The translations under genes and the position numbers were made by a program. Positions 7,488 through 13,706 of a stretch of 13,966 nucleotides of DNA are shown in pieces. The DNA lies in contig JAYZBT010000392.1 of assembly GCA_036338615.1 (NCBI GenBank), forward strand, positions 1 through 13,966, in the 5' to 3' direction. Under the pieces are notes generated by a model. It ran no database searches and was not told the origin of the DNA. It saw only the letters and a program-made list of their open reading frames with translations. The stretch comes from UBA1138 sp036338615 (lineage in GTDB: Bacteria > Gemmatimonadota > Gemmatimonadetes > Longimicrobiales > Gaopeijiaceae). Numbering within the stretch: position 1 is the stretch's first letter; the number at the start of each line of letters is the position of its first letter.

Positions 7488-7747
7488 GAAAGGAATCAAT
7501 CATGGCAGACGTCCCGTACCACAAGGCGGCCGACCCGGAAGTACAGGCGTCGGGACTCACCGGCAACGATCGCACTAACCACGAGGCGATGCTGGCCTAC
7601 GTCAAGGCGAGCGAGTCCGACGACCCGACGGATCGTTTGCCGTTCTGGGGGGAGAACGTGGTTCTCGACGACTGGCTGGTCCCCGGGGAGAAGCTCGTCG
7701 GTCGCGATGAGGTGTTGGGAGCGGCGTGGGAAGGGCTGCCGGGCAGT
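7488..7747 (+). repeat. 260-base duplicated segment, copy 1
   Basis: Matches 13707-13966 in direct orientation with 18 mismatches in 260 bases (about 93 % identity) and no gaps. It covers the ribosome site GAAAGGA, the start codon and the first 82 codons of the SnoaL-like gene. The left border lies just before the ribosome site, where the two copies become dissimilar. The right border cannot be seen because copy 2 runs off the window. Confidence 0.95.
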
Positions 7748-8029
7748 CCGCTTGATGCGTTGACCGAGGTCCGGGCCGAGATCCACCAGACGATCATCTC
7801 GGGCAACATCCTGGTCACCATGGGCCACTTCACCGCCCGGTTCGTCAAGGACGTCAAATGGTCTCCGGGCGCCAAGCCGATCCCGGCGACCGGAGAGAAG
7901 GTCCGTTGGAGCTTCCGGGACGTCTACCACTTCGAGGACGGCAAGATCGTCCGTGTCCACTACGCCAACGACACCCTGACGGTCGCTCGTCAGCTGGGTG
8001 TCTTTCCGGACGACGGCTATCCCTGGTAG
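7502..8029 (+). CDS. SnoaL-like / NTF2-fold protein (copy 1)
   Basis: A complete 175-residue protein of the SnoaL-like (ester cyclase, NTF2-fold) group. The first 45 residues are polar. The cone-shaped fold is indicated by LPFWGENVVLDDWLVPGEKLVGRDEV (about 46-71) and the C-terminal pattern PATGEKVRWSFRDVYHFEDGKIVRVHYANDTL, ending in ARQLGVFPDDG. That last pattern is the family hallmark: a conserved Asp/Tyr strand followed by FEDGKIV and a His-x-x-x-Asp. Members act as cyclases, isomerases, dehydratases or hydroxylases on small ring compounds, or have no known activity. GAAAGGA lies seven bases before the ATG, a good ribosome site. It follows the dehydrogenase at 6368-7441 and is probably cotranscribed with it. 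Confidence 0.85.
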   Translation: MADVPYHKAADPEVQASGLTGNDRTNHEAMLAYVKASESDDPTDRLPFWGENVVLDDWLVPGEKLVGRDEVLGAAWEGLPGSPLDALTEVRAEIHQTIISGNILVTMGHFTARFVKDVKWSPGAKPIPATGEKVRWSFRDVYHFEDGKIVRVHYANDTLTVARQLGVFPDDGYPW

Positions 8030-8035
8030 CGACGG

Positions 8036-8051
8036 GCCCAAATGTTTGGGC
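8036..8051 (+). terminator. Inverted repeat just after the SnoaL-like gene
   Basis: GCCCAAA and TTTGGGC are separated by two bases, six bases after the stop at 8029. Position and symmetry suit a terminator stem, or a protein-binding palindrome. No T-run follows, so intrinsic termination is uncertain, though U-poor terminators are reported in actinobacteria. The remaining gap to 8190 holds no gene I can support. Confidence 0.4.
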
Positions 8052-8190
8052 AACTGAAGAGATACCGATGCGCCGCACAGTCGGCGTTTCCTGCTCAACG
8101 CGTCCACGCTGTGACGCGACCACGTGAGCTGTTACGGCAACTCGGATATCTACACCCCTCACCTGGCGAAGTTCGCCGAAGGAGTCACCG

Positions 8191-8445
8191 ATGAGTCTCG
8201 AAACAGCTATCGCCACCGTGGGCGTCTCGCTTCTCCTGATCGCTTTCGCACTGAACCTCAGGGGTCTTTTGGCGACGAGGTCACCGCTTTATCAGGGCGT
8301 GAACGCCGTCGGTGCTGCGCTGGCGTGTCTCGCCTCAGCGATGATCGGTTTCGTACCATTCGTGGTTCTGGAAGCGGTGTGGCTGGCCGTGGCGTTGTCA
8401 GCCCTCGCTGGTCGCCTACGTCCTGGTGGTCTCGGAACCGGGTAG
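8191..8445 (+). CDS. Small three-helix membrane protein, CBU_0592-like
   Basis: An 84-residue protein with three predicted membrane helices (about 4-28, 35-52 and 54-75) and an Arg/Gly tail. GAAGGAG sits seven bases before the ATG, a good ribosome site that supports a real gene despite its size. The pattern (a hydrophobic first helix, then YQGVNAVGAALACLAS, then a third helix with a tryptophan) resembles the CBU_0592 family of small bacterial membrane proteins of unknown function. It is on the plus strand and ends 58 bases before the convergent metallohydrolase gene. No functional link to its neighbours can be shown. Confidence 0.75.
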   Translation: MSLETAIATVGVSLLLIAFALNLRGLLATRSPLYQGVNAVGAALACLASAMIGFVPFVVLEAVWLAVALSALAGRLRPGGLGTG

Positions 8446-8470
8446 AGACACCTCGGTTCCCGGGACCCAC

Positions 8471-8485
8471 CTTGCCGCTGGCAGG
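8471..8485. terminator. Possible bidirectional stem-loop between convergent genes
   Basis: CTTGCC and GGCAGG pair around a GCT loop (one T-G pair), in the 58-base gap between the membrane protein and the convergent metallohydrolase. The placement is right for a shared terminator. The stem is short and lacks a T-run on either strand. Confidence 0.3.
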
Positions 8486-8503
8486 GATGCGCTCGGCAGG
8501 GTC

Positions 8504-11173
8504 CTAGTGCTCGTGATGCTCGCTCGGGTCGTGCAGCGTGTGTTCGTGGAACACACCAGCGGCGTGCATCCTCTGATGTAGGCGGTTGTAGCCGGCCTCC
8601 ACCGAGGCCCGCATCGCATGGTACCGGCGGGCCTCGGGGCGGGTTGCGATGGTGTCCACGTAGGCGATGGCCCCTTGGATCTGCTCCAGGACCGACACCG
8701 CATCAACCGGGGAAAACGGTTGCTCCCCGCCGACCCTGACCTGCACTGCACTCGTGTGGGCAGCCACCTCGTCCAGTCCTCGGTAGCTGCCCCGGACTCG
8801 CAGTGCGATCCACGTTGGTTTCGAGACCGATCTCGTCGCGGTGCCCTCTGACGCGAGCGCGCCGCCGACATCCGTGTCGGCGACAGCATGGCCTCCGAGG
8901 ACGACCTCGACGCCGTCGATCGGGAGTCGCGCTGACTCGACCTGCCACTCCACGTGCAGTGTGCCGCCGCCCGATGGCAGGTCGATCTGTCCTCCAGGAG
9001 ACACTCCTTCGACTTGCAGGGTCGCCAGCGGACCGATCGTGACGAAGGTGTTGCCTTCCTTCACGGCTGCCATCCAGTTCTCAAAGGTCAGGGCGCGTTC
9101 ACCGAGCTGCGCATAGCAGCGGATACCGCCCAGGAGGTGGCTGGCCGACATCTTGTCGGAGCCTCCGACGAGTGGGACCTGTAGACCAAGATTCAGGTAG
9201 CGGTACCAATCGGCTAGACCGTAGGGGCTCACGTGGAGGTTCAGAGGATGGTCGGGATCGAGGTGTAGCGGGTTCATCGCATCCCCCATCTCGACGGCGT
9301 GGACCAAGCCCAGGATGAGGTCGGCGGCCCGTTCGAGCTGGGGGAAAGGGGCGTGGGGCATCACCACCAGGCCGCCCTGGTCGATGCATTGCCTGGCCCA
9401 CTGCGCCATCGACACCTCGAGTGGGTCGCCGGCCGCGGATTCGTCTGGCCCTCCGGTGCACAACGGGTGGATCATCGATCCGGAGTAGCCGAGGAGCCCG
9501 ATGTGGCCGAGTACCTGCATGCGGTTCTCGGTGCCGACGCGGACGAGGTACTCGCCCGTGCCGTCGACCGTGCTCGCGCCGATGGTGGTTCGGCCGTCGA
9601 AGTCGCCGACGTTGGAGAACATCTCTCCCCATTGCGACGCGAGAATGTTCGTGACGTTGACCCCTTCGGCCTCACCTTCAAGGCGCGCGGTCTGGGGACT
9701 CAGGAAGTGGACGTGGGTGTCGGCGCTCACCCAGCCGCGTTCACGCCAGTGGAGTGATTTCTCGTGTTTGAAGACGAGCTCGTCGGTGTCCTGGGTGACG
9801 ACGAACGACGTGCGGATCGGGATGTGCTCGTACCCCCGCACCGCTTCGATGAAGACCGTGCCGAGCGGAAGGTCGACGACGCATTCGCCATCGACGTAGG
9901 CGTACTGGTTCTCCATGTTCAGGAACTCGCCGGCACGATCGTGGCTCCAAGACTCGTTCACGTGTCGATGGTGGCCTCTCGGCGGGAGGTACTCGCCCGC
10001 CGATCCATGGAGGTGGAGACGTACGGCGGCCTTGTTGCTGGTCCCTTGGTCCACGAAGAGCAGCTTCACCGGGCGGTGTGCGGGTGGGATCGACACGACG
10101 CCGCCGTGACTGGATTCGGCGATCCGGTCGTCCAGGTCGTACACGTCGTCGCCGACGTACAGACGTGCGCTCGGATGAGCCTGGTACTCGACGACCACTT
10201 CATGCGTGGACCGGGTGGCTTCGACGACCGGTGCCGTCGTGGGCCAGGCCGCGTCGTCGTACTCGAGCACGGCCCGGGCGGATATCACCGTGCCGAGGTC
10301 GATGCCGACCTCCTCGAGTTCGTCGACGTCGTTGAGGCTGAACCCGTCGGGGACTTGCACGCGTTGCTTCTGGCGCATGCGGGCTCGCAGCGGATGCTCG
10401 GTCAGCGCCGTCGCGGTCAACGCGTAGAGCGTGGAACGTTCCTCGCGGGGAGCGCAGGTGACGGCACTAATCGAGCGGCTGGGATCGGGTACGGGCAGCG
10501 CGTAGAGCCAAAGGTTGCCGTCTCCGTGCAGCATCCCCCGGGCGTAGGCTGACCGGATGCGTGTTTCGTGGGCCAATCCGTACAGCTCATCGACGCCTTC
10601 GCCAGGGCTCCCGACAAGGTCGACTTCGGTGAGCATGGGTTGGCCGAGCAGGGCCGACTCGTCGCCCGAGGGGAACACCTCATCGTTGCCGGCGGCAACG
10701 ACGGCGAACGGCGCGGACCCCCAGCCGCTCCGGGACTGTTGGATCGCAAAACGCCGGAGGATCGGGACAACCGATTCCGTTCCATCGGTGTACTCGATCG
10801 TGTAGTCGGAGACGTGTTCACCGAGATCGAGCCCGTCGATCGTGTCGTCGGCGAACCCCGCCAGATAGTTGGTGGTTCGATTCTCGACCGCATGTGCGAA
10901 GACGAGGTAGCTAGCCGATCGGCCATGCAATTCGATCGAGACCGGCGAGTTGTCCAGGAGTACGACGTCGGGCGCGTCGGCCGCCCCGAAATCGAACGGC
11001 ATGCCGCGGATGACCTCGAGCCCGTAACAAGTGCCGAACCGCTCCGGTGGGGCTAGTTCGGGAGCGAGGTCCGCTCGGTGGACGTTGTACACGGCCCGCA
11101 GATTGATCGGCTCGAAGTGGGGCGACGGTGGGATTCGTACGCCGCGGTCGGCGGAATTGGGCACGGGGTTCAC
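8504..11173 (-). CDS. Large CehA/McbA-type PHP-like metallohydrolase with His-rich tail
   Basis: An 889-residue protein with no signal peptide or membrane helix, so probably cytoplasmic. The catalytic part starts at about residue 480 with the metal-binding pair THVHF (His487, His489), followed by GHIGLLG (His557), VVMPHAPF (His607), an acidic segment near 628, and VGGSD (Asp673). That is the PHP-like metal site arrangement of the CehA/McbA group, named after carbaryl hydrolases. The first 480 residues are beta-rich, of a kind often seen as accessory domains in large bacterial hydrolases, and I cannot assign them. A C-terminal beta domain (about 720-815) precedes a helix and a tail with six His in the last 14 residues. 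It begins at GTG, overlapping the dehydrogenase stop as GTGA, third in the P450 operon. It likely cleaves an ester, amide or carbamate-like bond; the substrate is unknown. Confidence 0.85.
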   Translation of the reverse strand: MNPVPNSADRGVRIPPSPHFEPINLRAVYNVHRADLAPELAPPERFGTCYGLEVIRGMPFDFGAADAPDVVLLDNSPVSIELHGRSASYLVFAHAVENRTTNYLAGFADDTIDGLDLGEHVSDYTIEYTDGTESVVPILRRFAIQQSRSGWGSAPFAVVAAGNDEVFPSGDESALLGQPMLTEVDLVGSPGEGVDELYGLAHETRIRSAYARGMLHGDGNLWLYALPVPDPSRSISAVTCAPREERSTLYALTATALTEHPLRARMRQKQRVQVPDGFSLNDVDELEEVGIDLGTVISARAVLEYDDAAWPTTAPVVEATRSTHEVVVEYQAHPSARLYVGDDVYDLDDRIAESSHGGVVSIPPAHRPVKLLFVDQGTSNKAAVRLHLHGSAGEYLPPRGHHRHVNESWSHDRAGEFLNMENQYAYVDGECVVDLPLGTVFIEAVRGYEHIPIRTSFVVTQDTDELVFKHEKSLHWRERGWVSADTHVHFLSPQTARLEGEAEGVNVTNILASQWGEMFSNVGDFDGRTTIGASTVDGTGEYLVRVGTENRMQVLGHIGLLGYSGSMIHPLCTGGPDESAAGDPLEVSMAQWARQCIDQGGLVVMPHAPFPQLERAADLILGLVHAVEMGDAMNPLHLDPDHPLNLHVSPYGLADWYRYLNLGLQVPLVGGSDKMSASHLLGGIRCYAQLGERALTFENWMAAVKEGNTFVTIGPLATLQVEGVSPGGQIDLPSGGGTLHVEWQVESARLPIDGVEVVLGGHAVADTDVGGALASEGTATRSVSKPTWIALRVRGSYRGLDEVAAHTSAVQVRVGGEQPFSPVDAVSVLEQIQGAIAYVDTIATRPEARRYHAMRASVEAGYNRLHQRMHAAGVFHEHTLHDPSEHHEH

Positions 11174-12273
11174 CCGGTCCGGTCCGAGGTGTCTCGGTTC
11201 GTTCCCCGGTCACGGATCGCAGCGACCGTCGCCTCGGTCACCTCCTCGGTCGTTGCGACTCCGCGGAGGTCGGGGGTGTGGAATCGGGCGTTGGCGGTGA
11301 CCTGCTCGACCGAGTGGCGAAGTCTCGCTGCCGCCTTCGCTTCGCCTAGGTGCTCTAGGAGCATGACGGCGGACAGGAATGTGCCGACCGGGTTGGCGAT
11401 GCCCTTGCCCATGATGTCGAACGCTGAGCCGTGGATTGGCTCGAACATGGAGGGGAACCGGCGCTCCGGGTCGAGGTTCGCAGTCGGCGCCGTCCCGAGT
11501 GATCCGGTTAGGGCTGCGGCAAGGTCCGAAAGGATGTCTGCGTGGAGGTTGGTCGCCACCACGGTGTCGATGGAGGCCGGGTCGGTCACCATACGCGCCG
11601 CCATCGCGTCAACAAGCATCTTGTCCCAGGTCACCTCCGGGTACTCGTGTGCGATCTCGGAGGCGATTTCGTCCCACATAACCATCGCGTGACGCTGGGC
11701 GTTTGACTTGGTGACCACAGTCAGAAGTTGGCGTGGTCGTGAGCGAGCCAGCTCGAATGCGAACCGCATGATCCGCTCGACGCCCGGTCGGGTGAGAACG
11801 GTGACGTCGGTTGCAGTTTCCAGTGGTGAGCCCTCGTGGACGCGACCGCCGACGCCTGCGTACTCACCTTCGGAGTTCTCTCTCACGATCACCCAGTCGA
11901 TGTCGCCTGTGCCCGCCTCACGAAGGGGTGAGACCAGGCCGGGGAGCACACGGGCCGGCCGGACGTTCGCATACTGATCGAAGGATTGACAGATTGCGAG
12001 ACGTAGTCCCCACAGGGTGATGTGGTCCGGGATCTCCGGATGGCCGGCGGAGCCGAACAGGATCGCATCATGGTGACGGATCTGGTCAAGGCCACCTTCG
12101 GGAATCATTAGGCCGTACTTCAGCTGATGCTCGCCGCCCCAGTCGAACCAGTCGAACCGGACCTTGAACCCACCGTCCCAGCGTGCCACCTCCTGCAAAG
12201 CTTCGACGCCGGCGCCGATCACTTCGGTCCCGATGCCATCGCCGGGAATCGCTGCGATTCGGTAGGTCTTCAT
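11170..12273 (-). CDS. Isocitrate/isopropylmalate-type dehydrogenase, tartrate/D-malate dehydrogenase-like (copy 2)
   Basis: Second beta-decarboxylating dehydrogenase, 367 residues, closer to typical TtuC/DmlA-type tartrate/malate dehydrogenases than copy 1. Landmarks are the start MKTYRIAAIPGDGIG, NVRPARVLPG (Arg105), RENSEGEY (Arg131, Tyr138), VTKSNA (Lys189), metal aspartates at 222, 246 and 250 (NLHADILSD), and MFEPIHGSAFDIMGKGIANP. The first of the three substrate arginines, ten residues before Arg105, is Cys95 (AICQSFDQY), so the substrate may differ from the family norm. I chose the ATG at 12273 because GGAGGTG lies nine bases upstream and the family N-terminus begins there; the frame stays open to 12336. 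Second gene of the P450 operon, 90 bases after the P450 stop; its stop overlaps the metallohydrolase GTG start. Confidence 0.92.
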   Translation of the reverse strand: MKTYRIAAIPGDGIGTEVIGAGVEALQEVARWDGGFKVRFDWFDWGGEHQLKYGLMIPEGGLDQIRHHDAILFGSAGHPEIPDHITLWGLRLAICQSFDQYANVRPARVLPGLVSPLREAGTGDIDWVIVRENSEGEYAGVGGRVHEGSPLETATDVTVLTRPGVERIMRFAFELARSRPRQLLTVVTKSNAQRHAMVMWDEIASEIAHEYPEVTWDKMLVDAMAARMVTDPASIDTVVATNLHADILSDLAAALTGSLGTAPTANLDPERRFPSMFEPIHGSAFDIMGKGIANPVGTFLSAVMLLEHLGEAKAAARLRHSVEQVTANARFHTPDLRGVATTEEVTEATVAAIRDRGTNRDTSDRTG

Positions 12274-12282
12274 TTGCACTGG

Positions 12283-12289
12283 CACCTCC
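12283..12289 (-). promoter_or_regulatory. Strong ribosome binding site for dehydrogenase copy 2
   Basis: GGAGGTG on the minus strand, nine bases before the ATG at 12273. It decides the start in favour of MKTYRIAA over the longer open frame from 12336. It also lets the gene be translated at high level independently of the upstream P450. Confidence 0.8.
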
Positions 12290-12363
12290 GGGATTCGGGG
12301 CTTCGCCGGAAGCGAACACCAGGTCCTGGTGGTCACGAGCGTAGGGGCAGTTTCCCTTTGTCC

Positions 12364-13626
12364 TCAGTTGTGCTGTGCCGAATTGTCGCGCTCGAACGAC
12401 ATGGGTGCGGTCGCGTATTGGGCGGTCGCGTTGACCCCGGGTGCTCTCTTCGGGGGGGCTGTCAGGTTGAATCGGACGTTGTTGCTCAAGAGAGTTTCGA
12501 TGATCATCCGCATGCTCATGCGGGAAAACGATGCCCCGACGCAGAGGTGCGCGCCCCGCCCGAAGGCCAGGTTTGGGACCTTTGAGCTGCGTGTGACGTC
12601 GAAGCGGTCCGGATCGGTCCAGACCGACTCGTCCCTATTTGCTGAGGCGTACATGAGCAGCAGTCGGTCGCCCGCGTTGATGGGCTGCCCTGCGAGGGTG
12701 GTGTCCTCGGTCGCGACGCGACCGATGGTCGGCGCGGGCGGCTCCCACCGGAGGATCTCCTCTACGGCGTTGTCGACGCTCACTTCGCCGGACTGGATCC
12801 GGGTCCACTCGTCGGGGTGCTGTGCGAAGGCGACCAGCCCGCTGGTGACCATGTTTCGCGTGGACTCGACGCCGGCGACAACCAGATCGCAGACGAGTTC
12901 GAGCAGGTCGTCGGTGTCGACCTCGTCGGTCAGCTTTTGCTGGTCGCGCAACAGGCAAAGCGTGCCGTGGTGGCTGTCCGCGTCGAGCAGATCGCGCAAC
13001 ACGGTCCACATCTCCGATGCCGCTTCGGCGCCGGCTTGCATTCTCTGGGGGGTGTCGCCCGAACCGGGAGGCTCGATTGCCTCGGACCATCGTCGTAGCG
13101 AGCCGGCGAACTCCAGAGGGAGCCCGAGAAAGCAAGCTATTGTCGCGGCAGCCAGTGGCGCGCTCACAATCTCGTCGGCCTCGCCTGTCGCCCCCGCGGC
13201 GAGGTTGCGCCCGAGGTCGTCGACGAAGGGCGAGAGGCGTTCCTCGATCGCCGGTACCGCTTTAGCTCCGAACTGTCCAGTTTTCATGACCATCTTCCGA
13301 AACACGGTGTGGAAGGGCGCATCGCTCGTGATCAGATTTCGTGCCGTAGGTGGCGGGAACTCGGCGTCCTCGCTAAAGCGCATGAAGTGCTCGCGGTCCT
13401 GGGTCCACGCCACCAGTTGCTGATCACCAAGGGAGGAGAACCGCTCTGGGTCGGTGAACGCGGTGTGAACCGCCTCGTAGCTCGTCACCGCCCAGAATCC
13501 GGTGGGCTCGATCCAAAACACGGGCGCCTCACGACGCAGGCGCTTGAACACGGCGTGCGGGTCATTGGCGTAGAACGCCGGGTCATCGAGACGCGCCAGA
13601 ACAGTCAGCGACTCGATCTCACTCAT
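12364..13626 (-). CDS. Cytochrome P450 (bacterial class I type)
   Basis: A soluble 420-residue heme monooxygenase, normal length for a bacterial P450 that takes electrons from a ferredoxin. Landmarks are the C-helix region SDAPFHTVFRKM (101-112), the I-helix oxygen-activation motif AGVEST (251-256), the ExxR motif EILR (290-293), the ETT/PERF-type region (WTDPDRFDV, 336-344), and the heme loop FGRGAHLCVG (355-364) with Cys362 as heme ligand. All essential residues are present. The ATG at 13626 follows GTGAGG with a spacing of about eight bases. No ferredoxin or ferredoxin reductase is encoded here, so redox partners must come from elsewhere. First gene of an operon with dehydrogenase copy 2 and the metallohydrolase; the palindrome at 13666-13679 lies 39 bases before its start. 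The subfamily and substrate are not assignable by eye. Confidence 0.96.
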   Translation of the reverse strand: MSEIESLTVLARLDDPAFYANDPHAVFKRLRREAPVFWIEPTGFWAVTSYEAVHTAFTDPERFSSLGDQQLVAWTQDREHFMRFSEDAEFPPPTARNLITSDAPFHTVFRKMVMKTGQFGAKAVPAIEERLSPFVDDLGRNLAAGATGEADEIVSAPLAAATIACFLGLPLEFAGSLRRWSEAIEPPGSGDTPQRMQAGAEAASEMWTVLRDLLDADSHHGTLCLLRDQQKLTDEVDTDDLLELVCDLVVAGVESTRNMVTSGLVAFAQHPDEWTRIQSGEVSVDNAVEEILRWEPPAPTIGRVATEDTTLAGQPINAGDRLLLMYASANRDESVWTDPDRFDVTRSSKVPNLAFGRGAHLCVGASFSRMSMRMIIETLLSNNVRFNLTAPPKRAPGVNATAQYATAPMSFERDNSAQHN

Positions 13627-13665
13627 CTGCCATGCCTCACGCGCTCCGCTCGACTTTACTGATAC

Positions 13666-13679
13666 CTTAGGATCCTAAG
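13666..13679. promoter_or_regulatory. Probable operator, perfect palindrome CTTAGGATCCTAAG
   Basis: A perfect 14-base palindrome almost exactly midway between the divergent starts of the P450 (13626) and SnoaL-like copy 2 (13721), so one bound dimer could control both. It differs from 3677-3690 at only two positions, and these two changes break the symmetry there. A further half-site CTTAG at 13680-13684 adjoins it, making a second overlapping palindrome CTAAGCTTAG. No clear -35/-10 boxes could be assigned on either strand. Confidence 0.65.
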
Positions 13680-13706
13680 CTTAGTTGGTACACGCACAAG
13701 GCACCC

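Noticed and set aside
9764..10552. Open frame of 262 codons on the plus strand inside the metallohydrolase gene
   Set aside because: No recognisable domain and composition of an antisense shadow. The 889-codon minus-strand frame covers it fully.
12274..12336. 21-residue N-terminal extension of dehydrogenase copy 2
   Set aside because: The extension is not family-like, and a strong GGAGGTG ribosome site serves the ATG at 12273.
12329..13423. Long open frame of 364 codons on the plus strand opposite the P450 gene
   Set aside because: It is the antisense shadow of a GC-rich gene. The P450 on the other strand has every family motif, while this frame is Ser/Arg-rich and resembles no family.
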